64,000 nt of DNA from Mycoplasmataceae bacterium. GTDB taxonomy: Bacteria > Bacillota_I > Bacilli_A > Mycoplasmatales > Mycoplasmoidaceae. Below the pieces are notes generated by a model. It was not told the DNA's origin. It did not search any database and worked only from the letters and a program-made list of their open reading frames with translations. This document shows, piece after piece, positions 54,622 through 64,000 of this stretch. Where the stretch lies: positions 1-64,000 of the forward strand of contig JAITFH010000060.1 of the NCBI GenBank assembly GCA_031281465.1, given 5' to 3'. Numbering within the stretch: position 1 is the stretch's first letter; each line of letters starts with the position of its first letter. A program made the translations under genes and the position numbers.

Positions 54622-55050
54622 TTACCTTGGCTTTTTAGGCGGCTTGCAGCCATTATGTGGTATAGGAGTGTCATCTCTTAATTCTGTAATTTTTAATCCA
54701 GCCGCATCTAATTGTCTCATAGCAGTATCTTTTCCTTGTCCAATACCATTAAGAGAAACAACGATGTTTTGGATTCCTAACGCCATAGCAGCTTTAGCGG
54801 CTTTATCAGCAGCTAAACCAGCAGCATAAGGAGTTGATTTTTTTGTTCCTTTGTACCCACAAGTTCCAGCAGAAGCTCAAGAAATAACGTTTCCATTTTC
54901 ATCAGTAATAGATACGATTGTATTATTAGCCGTTGAATGGATGTGTGCTACTCCATTAACAAAAGTTAATTTTTTCTTTTTCTTTGTAACTGGCTTTTTA
55001 GCTACAGTTTTGTTTTTTTGTGTGGTTTTTTTCTTTTTATCAGTTGCCAT
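54622..55050 (-). CDS. rpsK: 30S ribosomal protein S11
   Basis: 142 residues. A Lys-rich N-terminal extension ([19 protein letters not shown]) precedes the conserved [28 protein letters not shown] and the C-terminal [17 protein letters not shown]. It lines the mRNA exit platform of the 30S subunit. GGAGGAG sits 6 bases before ATG: a canonical Shine-Dalgarno for an internal gene. Confidence 0.97.
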
Positions 55051-55064
55051 ATTATCTCCTCCTA

Positions 55065-55439
55065 TTATTTACTTTCTACCTTTTTGTTTGCAACAGTTTT
55101 TCTAGGACCTTTTCTAGTACGAGCGTTAGTTTTTGTTCTTTGTCCTCTTGTTGGTAAACCACGACGGTGTCTAATTCCTCTATAACTTCCAATTTCCATT
55201 AAACGTTTAATGTTTTGAGAAATTTCTCTTCTTAATTCACCTTCTATCTTATATTTAGAAGCAACTTCACGAATTGCTGAAATTTCTTGAGGTGTTAAAT
55301 CGCTTACTTTTTTGTCTGGATCGATATTAGCTTCTTGACAAATAACTGTTCCTGTTTGAATTCCAATACCAAAAATATGTGATAAAGAATAAGGAACTTT
55401 CTTGTTGTTTGGTATATCTACTCCTAAAATACGTGCCAT
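55065..55439 (-). CDS. rpsM: 30S ribosomal protein S13
   Basis: 124 residues. [19 protein letters not shown], the helix-two-turn-helix part and [20 protein letters not shown] are canonical, with a basic tail that touches the P-site tRNA. AAGGAGATAG precedes the start. Confidence 0.97.
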   Translation of the reverse strand: MARILGVDIPNNKKVPYSLSHIFGIGIQTGTVICQEANIDPDKKVSDLTPQEISAIREVASKYKIEGELRREISQNIKRLMEIGSYRGIRHRRGLPTRGQRTKTNARTRKGPRKTVANKKVESK

Positions 55440-55462
55440 AATGTTTTACCTAATCTATCTCC

Positions 55463-55576
55463 TTATCCTTGTCTTTGTTTGTGTTTTGGGTTTTTACAAA
55501 TAACACGTAAAACACCTTTACGTTTAACTAGTTTGCAATCTTTACAAATGGGTTTCACTGACGCTCTTACCTTCAT
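55463..55576 (-). CDS. rpmJ: 50S ribosomal protein L36
   Basis: 37 residues. [20 protein letters not shown] and [13 protein letters not shown] show the CxxC...C...H zinc ribbon of the L36 family. It opens the rpmJ-rpsM-rpsK-rpoA operon; TATAAT lies about 18 bases before ATG. infA, the usual upstream neighbour, is absent and cmk takes its place. Confidence 0.95.
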   Translation of the reverse strand: MKVRASVKPICKDCKLVKRKGVLRVICKNPKHKQRQG

Positions 55577-55625
55577 TTTACTTAATTAATACTTATTATA
55601 TACTTTTTTTTGGAAAGTAATAACA

Positions 55626-56339
55626 TTATTTGCTTGTACCTACTTTCTTTCAGTTAATATCCAATTCTGGATATTTTTTATGAATAACTTTTAACATACG
55701 TTTAACAGTGTCAATACGTTTAATCATACTATTATTAATTACTTTCATTCCAGGTTCAAATTTTAGAGGAGAAAGTTTACGTTTCATATCTAACGAATCA
55801 CGTCTTTCAATTTGTTTGTAAATAGTATTTAAAGAAACTTGATGTTGGTTAACTCCATAACGTTTTACATATTGTCTTAAACGACGTTGTGCACGAGCAA
55901 AAATTGTTGATTTAATATAGAACTCTACACTTGGTTCAGGAACTACTTCTCTTAGTCCTCTTCCTTCAAGAACAATGTTTTTGTTTTTAATAAATGGTCC
56001 AATAACATTTTTGTTAATGAAATCACGGTATCAAGATTTTTGTGCTAAATGTGCAGCTTTAATCGCTAATTCTTCATAACCAATATCATTAGCAATATCT
56101 TCACCATTATAAAATACAGATTTACCAATAAATTCAAAATTATATTGTTTCATAATTTCTAAGCATTGGTTTTTGTTGTATTTAATGATGTTATTTTTTT
56201 GTAGTGCTCAAGTGTAAGCACGGTAAACATTACCAGTTGATAAGAAGGCGAATTTTAAGCATAAAGATACTTCGTATGCTGCTGAAGATTTACCACTTGA
56301 ACCTGGTCCATTTACACAAATTGTATAGGTTTTAGTCAT
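55626..56339 (-). CDS. cmk: Cytidylate kinase
   Basis: 237 residues. The P-loop is VNGPGSSGKSSAAYEV (about residues 9-24), followed by STGNVYRAYTWAL, the NMP-binding part, ENIVLEGRG-like VLEGRGLREVV and the LID region RRLRQYVKRYG. It phosphorylates CMP/dCMP in pyrimidine salvage. The last 40 residues are a basic extension. TATAAT at 56346-56351 is exactly 6 bases before ATG, so the message should be leaderless and the upstream in-frame ATG at 56402 is not used. Confidence 0.9.
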
Positions 56340-56345
56340 GTAATC

Positions 56346-56351
56346 ATTATA
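56346..56351 (-). promoter_or_regulatory. -10 element of leaderless cmk
   Basis: TATAAT ends 6 bases before the ATG at 56339 and decides between it and the in-frame ATG 63 bases upstream. Confidence 0.6.
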
Positions 56352-56408
56352 TATTAACTTTTTTCTAACCAATATTAGTTTTAGGTATGGTTTACCAACC
56401 AAAAACCA

Positions 56409-56906
56409 TTACTTTTCTTCTTTAATTTTTTTGCTATTTTTCTTCATTTCTTCAAAACATTTGTCAAGATTTTGAAGAGATAATTTTATGTAATATCCTC
56501 GGTTAGGAAAATCTTTGTTAATTTCTAATTTATCAGCAATATAAACTATTTTTTCTAAAGGAGTAGGATTATCTTGAGGAATAACGTGGTAAGCAATAGC
56601 ATTAAGAACTTCTTCATCGGTAATTTTAAATTCTTTCTTTACAAATTCTGCTCCAGCTATCCCGTGTAATGAAGGGATTGTCTTATATCCTTTAATTTTT
56701 GGATCATTACGTACCATACCAATTATTTTTCTACTCGAAAAGTCTTTTGCTACATCGTGTAGTAAACCTGCTAAAAAAGCTTTTTTCTCACTCACTTTGT
56801 GGTAAGAAGCTATTTTTTGGCACAATGTAGCGACTGCTAATGAGTGACGAAATCTTTCGAGTGGAATAATTTTCCTGATTTTATTTACAATCGATTTGTT
56901 ATACAT
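56409..56906 (-). CDS. yqeK: HD-domain hydrolase, YqeK-like
   Basis: 165 residues. The HD-superfamily metal site is seen in RFRHSLAVA, LLHDVAKD, SLHGIAGAEF and YHVIPQ. This matches YqeK, which splits diadenosine tetraphosphate symmetrically into two ADP. A ten-codon out-of-frame ATG reading frame starts 11 bases upstream of the start codon and overlaps it. NadD, the frequent neighbour of yqeK, is not present here. Confidence 0.87.
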   Translation of the reverse strand: MYNKSIVNKIRKIIPLERFRHSLAVATLCQKIASYHKVSEKKAFLAGLLHDVAKDFSSRKIIGMVRNDPKIKGYKTIPSLHGIAGAEFVKKEFKITDEEVLNAIAYHVIPQDNPTPLEKIVYIADKLEINKDFPNRGYYIKLSLQNLDKCFEEMKKNSKKIKEEK

Positions 56907-56991
56907 TTCTTGTACATATTAAGAAATTATAATTTTTTATTCATGTGGACGAACAAAGTTATTTATTAAATGGTATAATAAAAATATAGTT

Positions 56992-57708
56992 ATGGCTGAC
57001 AACAAAGAATTAGAAACGACAGGTGAAAATACCGGTGGTGATCCGCTTGAATTTACAAAACCTAGTGCAGTATTAACAAAAGATACTTTGGATATCAACG
57101 AGAACGTTGGTTCTTTCGGAAATGTTGAAACACCTGTTGACGATTTAGATGAACAAGAAAAAACTGGTGTTAAAATAGATTTTGAAAGATTCGAAAAAAA
57201 GAACAAACAAAAGAAAAATGTGTTCGGTAAAGTTCTTAATTATTCTAACGGTTTAACAAACTGAATGTTTGCTAAATTAGAAAATAAAAAATCGTTAGCA
57301 ATTATTTGAGGTGTTTCTTTACTCGTAATAGCTTTGCTCGTTTGTGGTGCTGTTTTATTTGGGTATTATGTTAGTGACGATTTAAAACATGGTGACGGAA
57401 CAAACGGTGGATTAAATGCTTTAGTTAGTGTTAGACTTTGTGGTTATGTTGGAACAATTTTTGCTTACATTAGTGTTGCAATTATTGTACTACCATTATT
57501 AGTTTTGTTGGTTTGTTGATTCGTTGGAATTAACGGAGTTTATAAATCAGTTAAATTCCATTTATTTTATTGAGGTGTATTAACTATTAGTTTTTTATTA
57601 ATGGTTATAGCTATTATTTTATGTAGTATTTATTTAAGCGAATTTAATAAATTTATTTCTTATATTCCACCAGCTAAAGAAGAAACCGCTCCTGCAGCAG
57701 ATGCATAA
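56992..57708 (+). CDS. Membrane protein with acidic N-terminus
   Basis: 238 residues, family not recognised. Residues 1-65 are acidic and polar, 66-85 basic. Four membrane helices follow: about 104-127, 153-178, 188-205 and 207-226. The tail is Ala/Glu-rich (PPAKEETAPAADA). TATAAT lies 12 bases before ATG. Six bases separate its stop from the trmL start, so the two form an operon. Confidence 0.75.
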
Positions 57709-57714
57709 TAAATA

Positions 57715-58221
57715 ATGCTTCACATAGTTTTATTCCAGCCGGAAATAGCTGAAAACACTGGTAATATAGCTCGAACTTGTGTTGGGTTTAATGCTCACCT
57801 ACATTTAATTAGACCATACGGTTTCTTCTTTAACCCTAATGATGCTCGACTTAAAAGAAGCGGAGCAAACTATTGAGAGCATTTAACTTTATCAGAACAT
57901 GATAACTATGAAGAGTTTTTAAAAACATTAAAAGAAGGCACTAGGATTTATTATCTAACTAGATATGGAACAAACGCTCCAGATGAAATGAAATTAGTTG
58001 AACAAGCAGAAGAAGATATCTACTTAATGTTTGGTAAAGAATCAACTGGAATAGATAAAGATATTTTAAGAAACAATTTAGAAAAAACAGTAAGGATTCC
58101 TACTAGTGCTAATGTGCGAAGTTTAAATTTAGCAAATTGTGTAAGTATGTTGTGTTATGAATATGCTAGACAAAATAAATATAAAAATTTAGAGACTAGT
58201 GAACCACACAAAAAACTTTAA
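57715..58221 (+). CDS. trmL: tRNA (cytidine(34)-2'-O)-methyltransferase TrmL
   Basis: 168 residues, a SPOUT-fold methyltransferase that modifies the wobble base of tRNA-Leu. [29 protein letters not shown] (AdoMet knot loop), [19 protein letters not shown] are the family's three motifs. Its stop abuts the stop of the convergent rpmG gene. Confidence 0.93.
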
Positions 58222-58380
58222 TTATTTAGTTTTTGTTTCTTTGTGAACAGTTACTTTTCTACAGTGTTTACAATATTTTTTTAGTTCTAATTTTTTAGGA
58301 CATGTTTTATTGTTTCTAAAAGTTAAATAATTAATATTTTTGCATTCGGTACATTCCAAACGAGCTTGACGTTTTACCAT
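58222..58380 (-). CDS. rpmG: 50S ribosomal protein L33
   Basis: 52 residues. [20 protein letters not shown] and [19 protein letters not shown] contain two CxxC pairs, the zinc-binding form of L33. Stop codon directly adjoins that of trmL. Confidence 0.93.
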   Translation of the reverse strand: MVKRQARLECTECKNINYLTFRNNKTCPKKLELKKYCKHCRKVTVHKETKTK

Positions 58381-58475
58381 AGTACATATATTATATAAAC
58401 TATTTTACGGAGTGTGTACTTAGAAAACTACTAACGAAATTTTTCCATAGAAGGACTTATGCAAATGGTATTTTT

Positions 58476-58541
58476 ATGAATAATCTCCCAATTTTATCTG
58501 TAAAATAATCCCAATTTTTTATGAATAATCTCCCAATTTAT
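58476..58541 (+). repeat. Threefold AATAATCTCCCAATTT repeat upstream of ATPase gene
   Basis: ATGAATAATCTCCCAATTT occurs at 58476 and again at 58521, with a shortened copy (AATAATCCCAATTT) at 58504. The copies end just before the promoter of the DUF4143-type ATPase gene. Repeats so placed could be operators, or the end of an element carrying that gene. Confidence 0.6.
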
Positions 58542-58553
58542 TTGTTTTATTAA

Positions 58554-58559
58554 TATAAT
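58554..58559 (+). promoter_or_regulatory. -10 element of leaderless ATPase gene
   Basis: TATAAT ends 6 bases before the ATG at 58566. Confidence 0.6.
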
Positions 58560-58565
58560 ATCGGT

Positions 58566-59822
58566 ATGAAAAATGAGCTTTATATCAATCGGTTAGTCGA
58601 AGAAAAAATAAGCAGTTATTTAAAAATATTTGGAGCAATATGTTTAGAAGGTCCAAAGTATTGTGGAAAATCTTGAATTGGTGAATATTTTTCTACTTCA
58701 CAAATATATCTTTCTGATCCCGATCAAAAAAAGTTTGTTTCTTTAAATCTTGATTATGCTTTGGAAGGTAGCAAACCTCGTCTTATAGATGAATATCAAA
58801 CAGTACCCGGAGTATGAGATAAAGTACGTAACTATGTTGATAAAAATTCTACTAAAGGTATTTTTATTCTAACTGGTTCTTCCACTCCAGATGACTCTTC
58901 CAAAACTCACACCGGTACCGGTAGAATTGCAAAAATAAATGTTTACACCATGACTTTAACTGAAACAGGAGATTCATCGAAAAAAGTTTCCTTATCAGCT
59001 ATTATTAAAAACAAATTCAATTTTGTAATCAAACCAGAAAAAGACATATTTTGAATTATTAAGCTAATGATAAGAGGAGGGTTTCCAGCTAACCTTTCTT
59101 TAAACGAAAAACAAAGTTTTATTTTTTACAATAACTATGTAAAAAATTTGATTGAAGAGGATGTGCAAAAAATCGATGGAGTCAAAAAAAATATTCCTAA
59201 AATGAACGCTTTAGTTAAATCTCTTTCTAGAAACAGCGCTACAAATATTTTAAATACCACTTTACTAAACGATGTTTCTCAATACGATACAGAAATTTCT
59301 AAAAACACATTACCCCAATATTTAGAATCTTTAGAAAGATGTAATTTTTTCTATAGGATCAAAGCTTTTTCTCCATTTAACGCTCACTCCAAAACAACTA
59401 TCCGGACTACTGATAAAATTATTCTATGTGACGAGTGTTTGGGATTAGCATTATTAAATTTAAACAAAGATAACATTTTAAAACAGTTAAACAATTTTGG
59501 ACACCATTTCGAAAGTTTTGTTTTAAAAGAACTATTAGCTTATGCTTCTTGCATAAATGCTGAAATATTTTTCTACAAAGACAACACTTATGAAGTTGAT
59601 GCAATAATGGTTTTAGAAGACAAAAGCTACATTGCTTTTGAAATAAAACTAGGAAGTGATGAAGAGGAAAGTGCGATTCAAAGTTTAAAAAAGTTTGATA
59701 AGTTTATGGAAGGTAAAAATAACAAACCTTTAAAACTAGTTGCGTTGATTGGCGTTGGTTCAGTTAGTAGAAAAGTAGAAGATAACTTATATGTTGTTTC
59801 TTTAGAACACTTTACTCTATAA
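58566..59822 (+). CDS. ATPase of the AAA_14/DUF4143 family
   Basis: 418 residues. The N-terminal ATPase has a P-loop-like GPKYCGKSW (about residue 30), then LIDEYQTVPGVWDKVR (Walker B) and FILTGSSTP (sensor). The C-terminal DUF4143 part ends with a nuclease-like core: EVDAIMVLED and AFEIKLGS, the ExK of the PD-(D/E)xK fold. The family is scattered in gut bacteria and archaea, often in many copies, and has no settled function. The set of iterated repeats directly upstream and the patchy distribution of the family suggest transfer. Confidence 0.87.
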
Positions 59823-59847
59823 GTTTTACTAAGACTATTTAGTTTTA

Positions 59848-60852
59848 TTAATTATCTGAACGGACATTACTTTTAGCAATGTTTAATACTGGAGTAGCAT
59901 CTTTGTTAGAACACAATACGATTAGCAAATTAGAAACTGTAGAAGATTTTTCTCCTTCAGTAAAATTACAAATTTTATTTTCTTCTAATCTCTTTAATGT
60001 GTTTTCAACCATACCAACTGCACCTTCAACGATTTTTTGACGAGCTTCAATGATTGCTGTTGCTTGTTGACGTTGTAGCATTGCAGAAGCTATTTCTGGA
60101 GCATAAGCTAAATGTGCAATTCTTGCTTCTACGATTTCGATTCCAGCAACACTAACTCTTGTTTGTAATTCTGATTTTAGTAGTTGAGCAATTTCACTTG
60201 TTGAACCACGTAAAGATTTTTCTCCAGTTCCTTCTTTATCATAAGGGAATAGTCTAGCCACATGTCTTACCGAAGAATCAGCTTGAATTGAAACGAAGTT
60301 GCTGTAATCATTAACTACGAAACGAGCACGAGCAGTATTAGTAACACGTAAAATTACTATCACTCCAATTTCGATTGGGTTACCCATTTCATCATTAACC
60401 TTTTGAATACCATTGTTTAATGTTAACATTTTTAAAGAAATTTTTGAACCAGATGTTCAAAAAGGGTATACTCAGTACATTCCACTTTTTCTTAATGTTC
60501 CTTTATATTTTCCGAAGAAAGTATAAACATTAGCTTCGTTTGGGTAGATTGTGGTAAATCTAGCAAATATAGCAAAACAAGCGATAGCTAAAACAGCAAA
60601 CAATGCCCCGAAAATAAAGTATGCAGTGTTTGTGATTTTCATTGCTGAATACTTTATTCCTATAGCAAACATTGCTATACACAAACCAACGAAGGCAACA
60701 CCACAAATAATTCCTATCAATCCATAAATTCACGAAGGTAATTTTACATTACGTTCCTCGATATCGATATTTTTTAATTCAGGATTTGCTTTAAAATATT
60801 CGTCATCAATTAATGAAAGTTGTTCATTTGTTTTATTATTATTTAATTCCAT
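59848..60852 (-). CDS. SPFH/band 7 domain membrane protein
   Basis: 334 residues. Two membrane helices lie at about 43-68 and 75-96. The SPFH domain follows: FFGKYKGTLRKSGMYWVYP, VNDEMGNPIEIGVIVILRV and LLKSELQTRVSVAGIEIVEARIAHLAYAPEIASAML. A helical tail of the stomatin/prohibitin kind completes it. Such proteins form oligomeric cages in membrane microdomains. TATAAT at 60859-60864 is exactly 6 bases before ATG. No NfeD partner is encoded beside it. Confidence 0.88.
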
Positions 60853-60858
60853 ATAAGA

Positions 60859-60864
60859 ATTATA
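60859..60864 (-). promoter_or_regulatory. -10 element of leaderless SPFH gene
   Basis: TATAAT ends 6 bases before the ATG at 60852. Confidence 0.6.
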
Positions 60865-60916
60865 GGCTTAATGCAATAATCTGGCGTTTTTTAGACAGAT
60901 TTATTGTATCCGAGAT

Positions 60917-63900
60917 TTATACCACACTTTGCATTTGCTGAACAATTTGTACTTTATCAGATGGAATAACAGGAAGTAAATTATCTACTAACATCTGAGC
61001 AATACCTACCAGTAAACTTATGGCACCACTAACTAAGGCTATGGTATTTGTTTTTGTTACCATATCGCGTTCAAAATACTTGTGATATTCCTTTTCTGAT
61101 ACAATATTTTTGTTGTATTTCATTCCTCTTTCTGGTTCTTCTATAAAACTCAAATTAGCTTCTCATAAGTTGTAATTTCTAGCTCTTTGCATTAGCTGGG
61201 CAGCACTTTCTCGGGTGTGCCCTAATTCAGTCAGTCTTTTATCTCAACTAGCTATAGTTTCTACTCTCTGTGCGTCTGAGAATTTTGTCATTTGACTTGC
61301 TGTAGGGTGAGTAAATGAACTTTCTGTATATAGCAATTTGTATGTCACTGTGTTTTTGATAAAGATATTTCTTCATACCGCTAACTGCATATTTATTATT
61401 CCTACTACCTTAAAACCTAAAAAAGTACCAACATTTATTATTCCAAATAAGCTAAAATATGCATAATGAATTTTATAGCTATAAATTATTTTTTGTTCAA
61501 TATCACTAAGGCTTTCTAATTCATCTTTTTCTAGCATATTGTATGCTCTAATAATATTGTCATCGTGGTAATTTAAAAATTGATTTGTCATATCTAAATC
61601 TACATATTTTTTTCCTCCGATGTTTTCTACAAACTTAACCATAATTTCACGTACATAAAAAGTATCATCTTTAAAATAATCTGCTCATTTCTTTTCTTCT
61701 TTCATAAAATCTTCATTTTGTGTTAATCCAGCAGCATATTCGAAAAATTTAAAAATTGATTCATAAAATGTGTCAATGTAGTATTTCGCTATTAAAGCTA
61801 TCTTTAGTTTTGCATCTACTGAAATAGTTTCGTCATTTAATTTGAGATAAAAATCAGCATAGCTTTTAGCAACTTCTTGTGGCACGAAGGTTTTGAATTT
61901 TTCTACAATTTCGCTAACTTCTTTCACGGATGGTAAAAAGTCGATTTTAGCAGCTGATGTCATAGCTCCGTTGTAAGCTAAATATCCATCTACCACAGTG
62001 CAGATTATTGCCGAACCCATCGCTATACCACCAAATGCACTGATTATCGAACATACGTCGTTTATTCCAGAAGAAACTATTAACAATCCAGAAAGTGCAC
62101 CGTCTAAACCTGCAGTTAATTGCATATTTTTATAAATTTCTTCTGCTACATTTCTTTCTTTTCCATTTTCATCATAAGCTAAACTGTAAAAACCGTAAAT
62201 AAATTTGGTGATAAAATCACCTTCTTGAAGGATAGCTAATTCTTCATTAGAAAGCGGAAAATAAATTGGTAAAGTACTAACTTGACTTTTATCAAGTGAG
62301 TTTACTCATTTATATTCTTTGATAATTTTATATTCTTCTGAACCAGGAACATTATCAACTAATACCCATTTAGCTTCAACAAAAGGTATTAGGTTTTGAA
62401 AACGATATGCATCAGCACTATTTTCTACTAGTTCTTGATTGTTTAACAAATCTTGTAGTGAACCAACTTTGTTGAAATTAGTGTTAGCTTTCGTGATTGC
62501 TAACATAATTTTTTCATTAGTATGATTGTTCTCTAATTGGTGTGGTTTAACAATACCAGGTAATTCTAGTTTATCAACATTTACTAAATAAGGGTTTTGT
62601 TCGTTAAAAAGATAATGGTCATTTGCATCAGTTGGAGCACTATGTAGTATGTCGGTAATTGTAGAACGATTAACTATTGCTTTAGCATCAAAATTTTCGT
62701 TTTTATATTCCAATTTTAATTCGTTTGGATAAAGAAAATTTTTTGCACAGTTGTATTTTTGTGCAAAAGATGTAAGTTTGTATTCATGAAATAAATATTC
62801 TTTTGTTTGGTTTTGTTCGTCAGAACCAATCCAATTAATGTTAGAATCTGATTCATCAAAAGTTCTTGAAACTCCTAATTGAAAACCGACATTTGCAACT
62901 TCGGAATTAGTAGCATAATCGATACTGATTATTCTTGCATGCAATGTATATCCTGGAATAATTTCGTTTTCTTCAAATGTTGGCATTCCCTCAGTTGCTG
63001 GAATGTATTTATCTAAAGGTAAAAGTTCTTGTTCTTTAATTTTATCTATTGTTATTTCTTCGTTTGCCTGTGCTCTATCGTCTGGTTTTAACATTTCAGT
63101 ATTTCCTAAAAAATCTCTTTTCGCTAAAAACAGTTTGTTTAAAACTTTTTGCTCTAAAATGTTTTTGTTGTTTTTGTTACTATATCCTTCAGCACCAGTT
63201 TCCGAATAGGGAGCTAACAAACTAGTAAAGTCAATTTCTGGATTTTCGTTTAAAACTAAAAATTTATTAGTAATCATTTTCATTACTTCAATAGTTACGA
63301 ATTCCATTTCTTTTTCTTTCGTTAATCCTTCATTATTCAAACTAGAAGCTAAAAACTTATTTAACTCAAAAGAATTTAAGTGTTTATTTAAAATTTCAGT
63401 TTTTGCTTGTTTTTTTAAGATATTGAATTTTTGATTAATATTTGGTAATTCTTCACGACTTACAGAATGCAAAAAGTTTTCTTTAACTTGTGGTAATAAA
63501 ACAGTTTCAAATTGATAGTAATCGATTGGTTCTATATTATGTAAACTATTCAAATTAACCAGTTTAGAATAAATATTAACAAAAGGAGAGGATAAAGATG
63601 TTTTTTGAGTTGTAAAGTATTCTTCATCTAAATATTTGTTTACGTATTCAGAAAACTCTTTGCTATATTTTTCTGCTTGTATGTATGCATCATTACTAGC
63701 CTCTTCTTTGGTTAATCCTAAAACATTCAAATCGTATGTGTAAGTTTTGGATTCAAGATATTCTAATGATTCATTTTTAAAAGATGTTATTTTTTCATTA
63801 TCATTGATAGCTTCAATAACATCCTGCGGAGTAGTTTTGTGTTTCCACACAAAACTTCCTAAGTCAAACAATTGGAGATTTTTGTTTTGGAAATAATTAA

Positions 63901-64000
63901 TTCCAATTATCACGCTAGTTATTGTTGAAGCAATTATTAGTGCTGAAGTAATTATCGTTTTATACTTATACTTTAAAAGACTCGCCCTCACGGTTGTGAT
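60917..64000 (-). CDS. Large membrane protein, paralog of the 26494 gene (5' end may be cut)
   Basis: At least 1024 residues. The frame stays open to the window edge; a GTG at 63991 (MRASLLKYKYK) is the only start seen and the true start may lie outside. An N-terminal membrane segment (TIITSALIIASTITSVIIGI) precedes a large polar region, then hydrophobic stretches at about 620-690 and 790-815, and a final membrane segment (IALVSGAISLLVGIAQML). It is collinear with the protein at 26494-29619: shared LPLDKYIPATEGMP-type, IIPGYTLHARIIS and IVKPHQLENNH segments. Family unknown; probably exposed on the cell surface. Confidence 0.75.

Overview
The window is from a mollicute (wall-less, Mycoplasma-like bacterium). 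The DNA is very AT-rich. UGA must be read as tryptophan: nearly every gene is cut by in-frame TGA codons that vanish under genetic code 4, and the products are then full length. A compact set of housekeeping genes (ribosomal proteins, RNase P RNA, tRNAs, ECF transporter, CysS, GatCA, RNase R) alternates with large, repeat-rich surface protein genes. I cannot fix the genus. Abundant BspA-like and Ig-like surface proteins suggest a host- or protist-associated species.

Layout. 1-9600: surface-protein block (leucine-rich lipoprotein, a phase-variable protein switched off by a (GT)15 tract, two tandem Ig-like paralogs) with transposase-like debris. 9700-11135: tRNA-Gly and an M29 aminopeptidase. 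11255-15031: Ig-like lipoprotein and two small secreted proteins. 15152-17231: phage T4-type ATP-dependent DNA ligase and a phosphoesterase. 17486-20560: nine-repeat Ig-like protein. 20830-26340: PepD, coiled-coil protein, membrane protein, CysS. 26494-29619: large membrane protein with a paralog at the right end of the window. 29777-35992: GatCA, a SecG/RNase R/LspA-TsaB operon, phosphoesterase and S4 protein. 35999-39653: BspA-like protein out of frame at a C9 tract. 39733-46018: TSCPD protein, TruA, EcfT-A2-A1, three tRNAs, YebC-S8-S14, rnpB. 46046-50841: FakA-like protein, lipoprotein, 5'-3' exonuclease, short DnaA, three tRNAs. 50893-58380: candidate ncRNA, phosphatase, Nudix, MnmA, RpoA-S11-S13-L36, CMK, YqeK, TrmL, L33. 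58566-64000: DUF4143-type ATPase, SPFH protein, large membrane protein.

Expression signals are unusually legible. Many first genes of transcription units have TATAAT ending exactly 6-7 bases before the start codon, so the predicted transcript begins at or next to the start codon (leaderless). Internal operon genes instead carry AGGAG-type Shine-Dalgarno sequences.

The strongest points for follow-up are: an LspA-TsaB gene fusion; two surface genes caught in the OFF phase by simple repeats, with three further tracts in or beside other surface genes; a T4-like ATP-dependent DNA ligase in a mollicute; pervasive leaderless promoters; an unassigned structured RNA with a strong terminator; and a DnaA lacking domains I and II.
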